This document shows, piece after piece, positions 32,807 through 41,282 of a stretch of DNA of 64,000 nt (its first letter is position 1; each line of letters starts with the position of its first letter). The stretch lies in the NCBI RefSeq assembly GCF_003052605.1, contig NZ_QASO01000078.1, positions 1 through 64,000 on the forward strand, read 5' to 3'. The notes beneath the pieces were generated by a model. The model was not told where the DNA came from and made no database searches. It saw only the letters and a list, made by a program, of their open reading frames with translations. A program made the translations under genes and the position numbers. Origin of the DNA: Ectopseudomonas oleovorans. GTDB lineage: Bacteria > Pseudomonadota > Gammaproteobacteria > Pseudomonadales > Pseudomonadaceae.

Positions 32807-33034
32807 TCAGGCCTTGAGTACACGTTTGCTGGAGGCGGGGAAGCGTTCGAGCTTTTTGGCCGGGTGAATCGGCCGTTTTACCAGTTCGCCACCGCAGTTC
32901 GGGCAGCGTAGCGCCAGGATGGATTCGGCGCAGGAGCGGCAGAAGGTGCACTCGAAGGAGCAGATCAAGGCGTCAACACTGGACGCAGGCAGATCGCAGT
33001 CGCAGTTCTCGCAGTTGGGGCGCAGTTCAAGCAT
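32807..33034 (-). CDS. DUF1272 zinc-ribbon protein
   Basis: A 75-residue protein with three pairs of Cys: NCENCDCDLP, ICSFECTFCRSCAE, and LRCPNCGGEL. The pattern and length match DUF1272, a RING- or zinc-ribbon-like family of unknown function. It reads convergently to nfuA. The ATG at 33034 lies shortly downstream of the preceding minus-strand gene. Confidence 0.82.
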   Translation of the reverse strand: MLELRPNCENCDCDLPASSVDALICSFECTFCRSCAESILALRCPNCGGELVKRPIHPAKKLERFPASSKRVLKA

Positions 33035-33135
33035 GGCGCGAGACTAAGCAAAGTGGGTGATCGCAGCAGTCTGCAATCGCTGGCGGCCAAGCGTAACGGG
33101 CAAATCTGGGGGCGCGCAAGGCGCCCCGACGGGGT

Positions 33136-33405
33136 TCATTCCGGCATGCTCCAAGGTGCCAGGTCAAAACCCTGGCTGCGCAGCTCATCACGGGAGCGCT
33201 GCAGCGCGTCTTCCAGCTGTTGCGGGTCGCTGTAGGTGGCGCTGGACAGCTGGGTGCGGCCGAGCAGGCGGGTGTTGGTGCGGTCGATGACGCTGATGCT
33301 GACGACGCCGGTGCCGTCCTGCGGAGCCCAGGCCACGCACTGGAACGGGCGGAAGGCACGATCGGCAATCAGCAGGGCTTCGTTAAAACGCAGCGGTGTG
33401 TTCAT
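33136..33405 (-). CDS. Conserved hypothetical protein
   Basis: An 89-residue protein beginning MNTPLRFNEALLIADRAFRP. The middle VAWAPQDGTGVVSISVIDRT and the end QGFDLAPWSMPE suggest a small alpha/beta fold. I chose the ATG at 33405 because the earlier frame lacks a ribosome binding site. I do not recognise a family. It precedes the DUF1272 gene on the same strand by about 100 bp. Confidence 0.62.
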   Translation of the reverse strand: MNTPLRFNEALLIADRAFRPFQCVAWAPQDGTGVVSISVIDRTNTRLLGRTQLSSATYSDPQQLEDALQRSRDELRSQGFDLAPWSMPE

Positions 33406-33809
33406 GGGGTCGGTTTCTCCGAGTTGTTCCCAACAATCAATGGCGGCCAACAGGTTATTGATGTTGGCCTTTCAATGTTGTTGATGAACTCAGCAGACCC
33501 CTAAGTCACACATGGCTGAAAAAAGTTTTATTACCGGCGTAGTGTGCCTTGATAAAAACTTTTGGCGTCTCGCCGGCTACAACTTTCTACTGCGAAAGTT
33601 CCACCTCTGTTTCTTGCGTAACTGGCCGCCCTGCATACTGTTGGCAAGATGCCATCGCGTTGATCATGAAAACTCTGCAATAACCAGTAGGAACAATGCA
33701 TATAGAGAAATGATCCATGAAGCGTCAAAGTTCTTGCTAGCTTTACGCTTGCGAGCGCCAAATTGTTGTTTTTATTGGAATTACAAAATAATGGCGCCAA
33801 GGATGGAGT
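33406..33809. other. AT-richer regulatory intergenic region with dyads
   Basis: A 404-bp stretch without a recognisable gene, clearly more AT-rich than its surroundings. It contains a large dyad (AAAAGTTTTAT at 33521-33531 with ATAAAAACTTTT at 33552-33563) and the palindrome TGGCA-AGA-TGCCA at 33642-33654. It separates two divergent genes and probably holds both promoters. Confidence 0.5.
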
Positions 33810-35021
33810 ATGTTGGAGGCTGTTTCCGTCGCATCCCGGCAATTACTGATGCTCGATCCTTTCGATGCATGCGAAGCGCTGCTTCAACCATTGCAGGCCG
33901 CTGGCTGGTCAGTGCGGCACTGCACGCCAGAAACGCTCAACGGCCATTCAGGTGATGCATTCCTGCTTCACCTCGATCAGCGACCGAGTCATGCATTGCT
34001 CAAACAGCTGCAACTGACGGGACTGGGTTGCATCGTGCTGGCGGATGCCGAGCGATTGAGGCAGATCGGCAGCGAAGAGCTGATCGGCGAATGGTGTTTC
34101 GCCGCGCTGACATTGCCGGGGACAATGTCCCGCTTACTGGAAACCTTGCAACAGGCGCAGGCAGCCACTCGCTTGCGCAGATTGAAAAGCGGACGACAAC
34201 TGCCGCAGTACTTGGGCAATTGCGGTGCAGCGCGCAGTCTGCGTCGGCAGCTCGATCGCCTGAGCCGTATCGAAGGGCCGCTACTTGTCAGCGGGGAACG
34301 TGGTAGCGGCAAGCACCTTCTGGCCCGCTTGCTCCATCAGCGCTCATCCTTTGCTGCTCAGGCCATGCGCGCTATCGACTGCGCCGAGCCTCTTGATGAG
34401 GCCGCTCTCGCCGCATCGAGCGTTACCAGTGTACTGCTCGAAAACGCTTCCCTGCTTTCTGCGGCTGACCAGCAAAGGTTGCTGGACTACCTGCAGCGCC
34501 ATCCTCAAGCACATCTATTGACCCTGGACCGAGGCGAGTTGGTGCAGGCACTGCAGCAGGGACGTTTCAGGCGGGATCTGTTTCATCAATTGGCGGCGCA
34601 ACAGCTACAAACGCCGAATCTGCGCGAACATCCAGGCGACCTGTCGCTGCTGGCCGAGCATTTCGCCAAACAGCACGGGGCGATGATCGGGCGGCATCAT
34701 CGGCGTTTCAGTGAAGAGGCGATCACCGCCATGATCAGCCATCCCTGGCCAGGCAATGTGCGTGAGCTGCGCAATCGCGTGATACGCGCACTGGTGCTGG
34801 CTCAAGGACGACAGATTCTTGCAGCCGACCTTGGCTTGCGCCCGGCACAGGCCAGCATCGACGCTCCGGTAACGCTGGAGGACTACATACTGCGGGCCGA
34901 ACGGCAGGCGCTGAACGACGTCCTGGGCCGCTACGCCAACAACATGAGCCAGGCGGCGCGGACGCTCGGGGTGTCTCGGCCAACTTTCTATCGCTTGCTG
35001 CACAAGCATCGCCTGCGCTGA
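33810..35021 (+). CDS. NtrC-type regulator without sigma-54 contact motif
   Basis: A 403-residue protein. N-terminal region (about 1-120): a receiver-like or VpsR-like domain without a clear phospho-acceptor. Central AAA+ region (about 130-320): Walker A-like SGERGSGKHLLARLLH is kept, but the Walker B position reads LLENASLL and the GAFTGA loop that contacts sigma-54 is missing. The second half is typical (FRRDLFHQLAAQQLQTPNLR, HPWPGNVRELRNRVIRAL). C-terminal Fis-type helix-turn-helix: NNMSQAARTLGVSRPTFYRL. It therefore resembles VpsR-like or HupR-like activators working with sigma-70. The ligand is unknown. The start at 33810 follows GGATGGAG. Confidence 0.82.
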   Translation: MLEAVSVASRQLLMLDPFDACEALLQPLQAAGWSVRHCTPETLNGHSGDAFLLHLDQRPSHALLKQLQLTGLGCIVLADAERLRQIGSEELIGEWCFAALTLPGTMSRLLETLQQAQAATRLRRLKSGRQLPQYLGNCGAARSLRRQLDRLSRIEGPLLVSGERGSGKHLLARLLHQRSSFAAQAMRAIDCAEPLDEAALAASSVTSVLLENASLLSAADQQRLLDYLQRHPQAHLLTLDRGELVQALQQGRFRRDLFHQLAAQQLQTPNLREHPGDLSLLAEHFAKQHGAMIGRHHRRFSEEAITAMISHPWPGNVRELRNRVIRALVLAQGRQILAADLGLRPAQASIDAPVTLEDYILRAERQALNDVLGRYANNMSQAARTLGVSRPTFYRLLHKHRLR

Positions 35022-35089
35022 GGCTCATGGCTGTAACGCTTGAGAAACACTGCTAAGGTGCTCGCACACCTATCGCCAAGGAGATCGTC

Positions 35090-35557
35090 ATGCACCCGTT
35101 CGACGCCGAGAAGCCGCCGCAACTGGCCGTGTTGCTGGGTTATGCCGGATTGGTTCCATTCGTTGGCGGTGCGCTGGGTATCTGGGTGATTCCCATGGGC
35201 TGGCGGCCTTTCGTGCTGGCTGCGTTGCTGGGTTTCGCAGCCGTGATCCTGGCTTTCATGGGCGCCATCCACTGGGGGCTGGCGATGCGGGCGGAGGAAA
35301 CCGACGAGAATGCCAAGTTGCAATTGGGGCTTTCGGTGATCCCGCCCTTGTTGGGCTGGGCTGCATTGGCTGGCGGACTGCCGATGGGCTTGTCGCTACC
35401 GATTTTCCTTTTTGCCTTTATCGGCCTGTATCTGGCAGACATGCACGCGGTACGCGTTGGACTGGCGCCGCAATGGTATCCGGCACTGCGTACGCCGTTG
35501 ACGCTGGTGGTGTGCCTGAGCCTGTTAGTGGCTTGGGCCAGCGTTCTGATCCGCTGA
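35090..35557 (+). CDS. DUF3429 membrane protein
   Basis: A 155-residue protein with five predicted membrane helices; LGYAGLVPFVGGALGIWVIP, LAFMGAIHWGLAMR and ADMHAVRVGLAPQWYPALRT match DUF3429. Function unknown. The start ATG follows AAGGAGA. Its 3' end overlaps the convergent NadR-like gene by 33 bp. Confidence 0.85.
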   Translation: MHPFDAEKPPQLAVLLGYAGLVPFVGGALGIWVIPMGWRPFVLAALLGFAAVILAFMGAIHWGLAMRAEETDENAKLQLGLSVIPPLLGWAALAGGLPMGLSLPIFLFAFIGLYLADMHAVRVGLAPQWYPALRTPLTLVVCLSLLVAWASVLIR

Positions 35558-36076
35558 GCCGAGCAGCGTTGCGACCTGCTTCAGCGCTGCCTGGCGTCGC
35601 TCGTCCCAGCCACCAGAAAGTTCGCAGAAACGCTGCCCGTTACCCTGCAGCCAGCCCCGGCAAGCCTGATGAAAAGCCTGGCGCTCTGCCAACTGTGGCT
35701 GGCAACGCTGGCCATCTTCGACCCAGGGCACGCCAGCGGGGTCGAGCAACAGATGCTGGTCGTAGTGACGCGCCAGCAATTCGGCCTCCAACCACTGCGG
35801 ACAGTCGCCAAACAGGCACCGGCTCCAGAGCATGTTGCTCAGCAGGTGGGTGTCGAGGATCAGCAGCGGCGGTCTGGCTGCCCGCGCCGCGTCCTCCCAG
35901 GCCAGCTGGCCGCGCGCGATCTCTGCGATGTCGGCGTAACAGGTATCGCGCTGCTGCTCAGCGATGAAATGGCGCACGTACTCGCCCACCACCACGCCAC
36001 CGAAGCGTGCCTGTATGTGCGCCGCCAGACAGCTTTTGCCGCTGGACTCCGGCCCGGTCAGCACCAGTACTTTCAT
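35525..36076 (-). CDS. NadR-like nicotinamide riboside kinase (AAA ATPase)
   Basis: A 183-residue P-loop protein: Walker A LTGPESSGKSCLAAHIQARF at residues 6-25, then VVVGEYVRHFIAE and LLILDTHLLSNMLWSRCLFG. This matches the kinase domain of NadR, which phosphorylates nicotinamide riboside to NMN. The adenylyltransferase and regulatory domains of full NadR are absent. It overlaps the pnuC gene by 4 bp (ATGA), a strong sign that both act in NAD precursor uptake and salvage. Confidence 0.88.
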   Translation of the reverse strand: MKVLVLTGPESSGKSCLAAHIQARFGGVVVGEYVRHFIAEQQRDTCYADIAEIARGQLAWEDAARAARPPLLILDTHLLSNMLWSRCLFGDCPQWLEAELLARHYDQHLLLDPAGVPWVEDGQRCQPQLAERQAFHQACRGWLQGNGQRFCELSGGWDERRQAALKQVATLLGSADQNAGPSH

Positions 36077-36642
36077 GGCGCGTACTGCAACGCCGGGTCG
36101 CGACGCCAGCTCAGCCAGCCGCTGACGGCCAATGCGGTGAAAGCAGCGTAGAGACCAGCAGTAAGATACAGCTCGCTATAGAGGAAGAAGGCCACATAGC
36201 AGAGGTCTACTACCACCCAAAGTGCCCAGCATTGCAGGCGTTTCTGCGCCATCCACAGCTGCGCGACCAGGCTGAAGGCAGTCAGGGCCGAATCCAGCCA
36301 GGGTGAGCTGGCGTCGGTGTAGGTCACCATGAGATAGCCGAGCAGCCCGGCACCCAGCGCGCCGATCAACAGTCCAGTCAGGGCTGCGAGCATGCCCAGG
36401 CGGCTGACCTTGCGCCCATCATGGCGTTCGCCGCCACGGGTCCACTGCCACCAGCCGTAGAGCTGCAGCGCGGCGAACAACAGTTGCAGAAGCAGGTTGG
36501 AGTACAGGCGCCAGTCATAGAACAGCCAGGCGTAGAGCAACACCATCACCAGGCCGATGGGCCAGCACCAGGGGTTCTGTCTCACCGTCAGCCAGACCGC
36601 GACGATGCCGAGCCCGGCAGCAACGAGTTCGAGCCAGGACAT
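36073..36642 (-). CDS. pnuC: Nicotinamide riboside transporter PnuC
   Basis: A 189-residue inner-membrane protein with seven membrane helices. The family motifs WLTVRQNPWCWPIGLVMVLL, LQLYGWWQWTRGG and the C-terminal WALWVVVDLCYVAFFLYSEL (NRWENWIYWI-like region) are visible. PnuC moves nicotinamide riboside by facilitated diffusion, trapped by the kinase encoded just downstream. The order pnuC-kinase near uppP is as in P. aeruginosa. Confidence 0.92.
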   Translation of the reverse strand: MSWLELVAAGLGIVAVWLTVRQNPWCWPIGLVMVLLYAWLFYDWRLYSNLLLQLLFAALQLYGWWQWTRGGERHDGRKVSRLGMLAALTGLLIGALGAGLLGYLMVTYTDASSPWLDSALTAFSLVAQLWMAQKRLQCWALWVVVDLCYVAFFLYSELYLTAGLYAAFTALAVSGWLSWRRDPALQYAP

Positions 36643-36692
36643 CCGGCGTCCTCAAATCAGAAAAGGGTGGCGATTGTACTGATGCCGGCGCT

Positions 36693-37307
36693 TCAGCACA
36701 CCAGGCTGTCGGCTTGTCGATAGAGCATCAGCAGCTTGCGGGTGATGGTTTGCTGGATGTCGTCGCGCTCGAAGCTCGACAGCCGCTCCAGGCGCGCGAG
36801 TTGCAGGCGATGCAGGTGGATATAGGGCATCTGCTGGTCGAATTCGCGCAGGTCGCCCTTCATCAGCACCGGCAGGAACAGATCACCGATTTTCTTCTGG
36901 TTGCTGATGATCTGCGCCAGTGCCGGTTTGAAGGGCATGGTCTTGGGCGCAGGCCCATCGTCCTTGATCTGGGGGCTGAGCAGGACCCCGGTTTGCCCAG
37001 AACCTTGCCCGGCAACACGCACAGACCCGTCTTGCGGATGGCCTGGCTGTCGATGCCGTGCAGGGTGTCGTGGAAGGCATAGGGGTTGGGCAGCACCACC
37101 ATCTTGCGACCGAGGTCGGTGGGGAAGTGCAGGCTGTAGTTGGTGTACAGCTGCCCCCACCGATTCGGAATAGACGCACAGGCGATTCTCGAACAGCTTG
37201 ATGAAACGCTCGGCCAGTTTGCGGCGGGCCATGCTGTCCAGGTCCCAGATCAGGTCCTGGTTCTGCGGCCGACTGAAATCGACCTCCTGATGTTGCATGC
37301 TGCTCAT
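36693..37307 (-). pseudogene. Conserved hypothetical protein, two compensating indels
   Basis: Begins MSSMQHQEVDFSRPQNQDLI and ends RKLLMLYRQADSLVC. In the middle the frame changes at 37154-37158 (one C too many in CCCCC) and returns at 36986-36989 (one C too few in CCCC). Reading through gives a continuous protein: VGQLYTNYSLHFPTDLGRKM, VVLPNPYAFHDTLHGIDSQA, KPGVLLSPQIKDDGPAPKTM. Without repair about 55 residues are scrambled but the ends stay in frame. About 200 residues; I do not recognise the family. Confidence 0.68.
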
Positions 37308-37314
37308 GCTCGAC

Positions 37315-38949
37315 TCATACGCGGAATTGCCCAAGCAGACGATTGAGCTGGTCGGCCAGCTGTTTCAGGTGCTGGCTGGCCGCGCTCGACTGTTCGGCAG
37401 CCTCGGCGGTGTTGTGGGCCAGTGCTGCCGTCTGCGTGACGTTCTGATTGATGTCTTCCACCACGTGGGATTGCTGCAGGGTGGCGCTGGCGATCGAGGC
37501 GTTGAGCCCGGTCAGGTTGCGTAGCGATTGGGCGATCTGGGCGAGACTCTCACCGGCCTGGCTGGCCTGCTCCACGGTCAGCTGGGAAGCGCGGCTGCTT
37601 TCGTTGATCACCTTGACGGCGGCCTCGGAGTTGCCTTGCAGGCGCTCGATCATACCCTGAATTTCAGCGGTGGACTGCTGGGTACGTTGTGCCAGAAGCC
37701 TCACTTCGTCCGCGACCACGGCGAAACCGCGGCCCTGCTCACCGGCGCGGGCAGCCTCGATGGCGGCGTTGAGGGCGAGCAGGTTGGTTTGCTCGGCGAT
37801 GGAACGGATCACCTCCAGCACGCTGCCGATCTGCGTGCTCTCGCTGGCCAGTGATTGAATCACCTCGACGGCCTTGTCGATGGTGCCCGACAACTGATCG
37901 ATCTGGCGCAGGCTCGCCTCGATGTTCTGCTGGCCCTGGCTGGCCTGGTCCTCGGCGGTATGCATCTCGCTGGAGGCGTGTTCGGCGTTCTTCGCTACGT
38001 CCTGCACGCCGTAGGTCACCTCGTTGACGGCGGTCGCCACCAGCTCCATCTGCTGCGCCTGTTGCTGGCTGTGGCGCTGCGCTTCGCTGGAGATGTCGCC
38101 AAGCGAGCGGGCAGCCTGATCGAGCGACCCCGCTGAATCGAGCATCTGCCGGATCACATGACGCAGCTTCGCGGTGAAGGCATTGAAATAGGTCGCCAGG
38201 GCGGTCAATTCGTCACGCCCATGGGTGTCGAGGTTACGAGTCAGGTCGCCTTCGCCGCTGGAAATGCTGGCCATGGCGTCCACTGCGGCCTGCAGCGGCT
38301 GCACGATGCTGCGAGTGATCAGCACCACCAGTCCAGTCAGCAGCAGGGCGATCAGCAGACCGATGCTCATGGCTTTCACCGCCTGGGCTCGGAACTCCAC
38401 CTGTACATCATCGACATAGACCCCGGAGCCGATGATCCAGCCCCAGGGCTGGAACAGCTCGACGTAGGAGATTTTCGGTACCGGGTCAGTGGCGCCAGGT
38501 TTCGGCCAGCGGTAGTCGACCTGGCCGGCCCCCTGGCTGCGGGTGATGGCGACCATCTCGTTGAACAGCGCCTTGCCGTCCGGATCCTTGAAACCGGAAA
38601 GGTTCTGGCCCTCGAGCTTGGCATTCATCGGATGCATGAGCATGACCGGGGTCTGGTCGTTGATCCAGAAGTACTCCTGGCCGTCGTAGCGTAAACCGCG
38701 CACCACTTCCATGGCCTGCTTCTGCGCCTCTTCGCGGCTCAGGCTGCCGGCGCTTTCCAGGTCATAGAAGTGCTTGAGAATACCGGCCGCGCTCTGCACC
38801 ACATGCTCGGTCTTTTCCGATTTGCCGGCGTAAAGATCGGTGTGGATCTGGCGCAGCATGTAGGCGCCCTGCAAGATCAGCGTCAGAATGGCCAGCGCCA
38901 GGATCAGCCATAGACGGCGGCTGATGGGAAGACTACGTAAGCTGTTCAT
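37315..38949 (-). CDS. Methyl-accepting chemotaxis protein, single Cache type
   Basis: A 544-residue chemoreceptor: membrane helix 1 (residues 13-32), a periplasmic sCache_2 domain (about 35-190) with [17 protein letters not shown] and [15 protein letters not shown], membrane helix 2 (about 193-212), HAMP domain, and a full signalling domain whose tip reads [20 protein letters not shown] ([19 protein letters not shown]). sCache_2 receptors often sense small carboxylates. Unlike the receptor at 21268-22525 it is intact. It lies 8 bp from the hypothetical gene that follows it. Confidence 0.93.
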   Translation of the reverse strand: MNSLRSLPISRRLWLILALAILTLILQGAYMLRQIHTDLYAGKSEKTEHVVQSAAGILKHFYDLESAGSLSREEAQKQAMEVVRGLRYDGQEYFWINDQTPVMLMHPMNAKLEGQNLSGFKDPDGKALFNEMVAITRSQGAGQVDYRWPKPGATDPVPKISYVELFQPWGWIIGSGVYVDDVQVEFRAQAVKAMSIGLLIALLLTGLVVLITRSIVQPLQAAVDAMASISSGEGDLTRNLDTHGRDELTALATYFNAFTAKLRHVIRQMLDSAGSLDQAARSLGDISSEAQRHSQQQAQQMELVATAVNEVTYGVQDVAKNAEHASSEMHTAEDQASQGQQNIEASLRQIDQLSGTIDKAVEVIQSLASESTQIGSVLEVIRSIAEQTNLLALNAAIEAARAGEQGRGFAVVADEVRLLAQRTQQSTAEIQGMIERLQGNSEAAVKVINESSRASQLTVEQASQAGESLAQIAQSLRNLTGLNASIASATLQQSHVVEDINQNVTQTAALAHNTAEAAEQSSAASQHLKQLADQLNRLLGQFRV

Positions 38950-39199
38950 GGACGAATTCCTGATTGTTGTAATTGTCGGCTTCAGGGCTGCCTCGAAGGG
39001 CGCAGAGCAATACTGTCACATCGAGGCATTATTCACTCTAGTTGTCTGATAGCATTTCGGCAGCCCGGCGTAGAACTGAATGAGCACCGGGCTAGACCGT
39101 TGCAAGGAACCTCCATGACGGTTTTGTGTCCCAGGGCCGGGGCCACGCTCCACGTTCTAAGTTTTACGCGTAGGTAGTTGCCGCGCTTTGGGGGATTTG

Positions 39200-40030
39200 A
39201 TGGATTTCTGGGTGGCCTTTCAGGCCCTGATTCTGGGCATAGTGGAAGGCCTGACCGAGTTCTTGCCGATTTCCAGCACCGGGCACCTGATCGTGGTCGG
39301 TGACTTGCTGGGCTTCAATGGCGAAAAGGCGACGGCGTTCAAGATCATCATCCAGCTAGGCGCCATCCTGGCGGTCATCTGGGAGTTTCGAGCCAAGGTG
39401 CTCGGCGTCGTCGTCGGTTTGCCCAGCGACCCGAACGCGCAGCGTTTCACCTTCAACCTGCTGCTGGCATTCATTCCTGCGGTGATTTTTGGCCTGGCCT
39501 TCGCCGATCTGATCGAGCATTGGCTGTTCAATCCGATCACAGTGGCCATGGCATTGATCATTGGCGGCATCATCATGCTCTGGGCGGAGAAGCGCGAACA
39601 CGCGATCAAGGCCGAAACGGTCGACGACATGACCTGGAAACTGGCATTGAAGGTTGGCTTTGCGCAATGTCTGGCACTGATTCCGGGGACGTCGCGTTCG
39701 GGCGCCACCATCATCGGCGGCCTGGTGTTTGGTTTGTCGCGCAAGGCCGCGACCGAGTTCTCCTTCTTCCTGGCCATGCCGACCATGGTCGCGGCTACGG
39801 TCTATTCGCTGGTCAAGTACCGCGACATCCTGCAGATCAGCGACTTGCCGATCTTCGCCATCGGTTTCGTCAGCACCTTCATCGTGGCGATGATCACCGT
39901 ACGCGCACTGCTCAAGTTCATCACCAGCCACAGTTATGCGGTGTTCGCCTGGTACCGCATTGCCTTCGGTCTGGTGATCCTCGCCACCTGGCAGCTGCAC
40001 CTGATCGATTGGAGCACGGCGCAACCGTGA
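39200..40030 (+). CDS. uppP: Undecaprenyl-diphosphate phosphatase
   Basis: A 276-residue, eight-helix inner-membrane enzyme that recycles the lipid carrier for peptidoglycan synthesis and gives bacitracin resistance. Both active-site motifs are present: [19 protein letters not shown] near residue 17 and [19 protein letters not shown] near residue 165. I chose the ATG at 39200. The TGA overlaps the GTG of the next gene, so the two are coupled. Confidence 0.95.
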   Translation: MDFWVAFQALILGIVEGLTEFLPISSTGHLIVVGDLLGFNGEKATAFKIIIQLGAILAVIWEFRAKVLGVVVGLPSDPNAQRFTFNLLLAFIPAVIFGLAFADLIEHWLFNPITVAMALIIGGIIMLWAEKREHAIKAETVDDMTWKLALKVGFAQCLALIPGTSRSGATIIGGLVFGLSRKAATEFSFFLAMPTMVAATVYSLVKYRDILQISDLPIFAIGFVSTFIVAMITVRALLKFITSHSYAVFAWYRIAFGLVILATWQLHLIDWSTAQP

Positions 40031-40749
40031 TCGGTACCGAGCGCAAGGGGCGCCTTAAAAGCTGGGATGACGCCAAGGGGTTTGGTTTCATCCAGCCGCT
40101 AAACGGCGGCGCTGAAGTCTTCGCGCACATCTCGGTGATGCGCGGTGATCGCCGCCCGCAGCCGGGCGACGAAGTGCTGTTCATCGAGGGGCGTGACGAA
40201 AGAGGGCGGCCACGTGCCGAGCACTTGCGCCTGGCTGGTGAGCTCAGCCTCGATCGCCAGTCTATCCGGCGCAAACCGAAAACGCCCGGCACGGCGGCAC
40301 CGGTAGTGCGCAAGGCTGCTACCAAATCCACGCACCGGTCAGCGACTCAAGGCTCCATCCAGAACTTCTCCAGCAAGGCCTTGGCGCTCGCTTTGCTGTG
40401 CATCCTGCCATTGCTCGGTTGCGTGACGCTGTTCGGCAAGGGGCTCTGGTGGGTATTGCCGCTTTATCTGCTGGCCAGTCTGCTGAGTTTCCTGCAGTAC
40501 TGGCTGGATAAACGCAGCGCTCAGAGCGGTGACCGGCGCACGGCGGAAAACACCCTGCATCTGGTCGAACTGGCTGGTGGTTGGCCAGGTGCGCTGATCG
40601 CTCAGCAGACATTCCGGCACAAGACGCGCAAGGCTTCCTATCAGGCTGTTTTCTGGCTGATCGTCGCAGTTCATCAACTGTTCTGGATCGATCTGCTGCT
40701 GCTCGACGGCGCCTACATCGCCCGCCACATACCCTTATTCGTCCAGTAG
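40027..40749 (+). CDS. Cold-shock domain fused to DUF1294 membrane domain
   Basis: A 240-residue two-part protein. Residues 1-70 form a cold-shock nucleic acid-binding domain ([20 protein letters not shown] with the RNP1-like [15 protein letters not shown]). After a basic linker (about 75-115) come four membrane helices of DUF1294 (KSKASQNAQRTPE-type loop, here [20 protein letters not shown], then [20 protein letters not shown]). The role of the fusion is unknown. The GTG at 40027 overlaps the uppP stop codon as GTGA. Confidence 0.88.
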   Translation: MIGTERKGRLKSWDDAKGFGFIQPLNGGAEVFAHISVMRGDRRPQPGDEVLFIEGRDERGRPRAEHLRLAGELSLDRQSIRRKPKTPGTAAPVVRKAATKSTHRSATQGSIQNFSSKALALALLCILPLLGCVTLFGKGLWWVLPLYLLASLLSFLQYWLDKRSAQSGDRRTAENTLHLVELAGGWPGALIAQQTFRHKTRKASYQAVFWLIVAVHQLFWIDLLLLDGAYIARHIPLFVQ

Positions 40750-41088
40750 CAGGCCTGGTTGCAGGCCCTTGGGCAGGCGGCGCACCACCAGTTGATGCGA
40801 ACGCGTCAGCAACTGGCGCTGCTCATCGTCGCCCAGCGGCGGCCGGTGAGCGCTCATACTGATCCAGTAAGCACGAGCCAGATACGGGGCAGGGCGGATG
40901 CCCGGACGGTCTACATAACCGAGAAACAGGTCGTTATCGACCTTGAAGGCCAGATCCTCGCCAAGAAAATCAAGAATGGCGAACATCTTGTTGCCAGCCA
41001 CCGAGAACACCCGGTTGCTGCCCCATTTGAGGTCTTCGCGGGCGCCGGGCAGGGCGAGGCAGAAGGCGGCGATCTGATCCGGTGTCAT
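40735..41088 (-). CDS. MmcQ/YjbR family protein
   Basis: A 117-residue protein of the YjbR fold (CyaY-like DNA-binding-type). Conserved segments: MTPDQIAAFCLALPGAREDL, KMFAILDFLGEDLAFKVDND and PAPYLARAYWISM. Function unproven. It overlaps the convergent CSD-DUF1294 gene by 15 bp. Confidence 0.85.
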   Translation of the reverse strand: MTPDQIAAFCLALPGAREDLKWGSNRVFSVAGNKMFAILDFLGEDLAFKVDNDLFLGYVDRPGIRPAPYLARAYWISMSAHRPPLGDDEQRQLLTRSHQLVVRRLPKGLQPGLLLDE

Positions 41089-41282
41089 GGGTCTTTCCCT
41101 GGTGATACGCAGTTCAGTCTATCGAAGGCTGAAGAGCCTGCGTAGGCGCGCGTTACGTTTTCGCCGGCAGCAGCGCCGGCAAGCCTCTGGGCCCGCTTTG
41201 GCGCCGCCCGGTTGTCTTGTAGACTCTGCCTCCCCGTGGTCACCCGCGAGCCGGGCTCGTCCGAGCCCCGTCGATACCCGCC

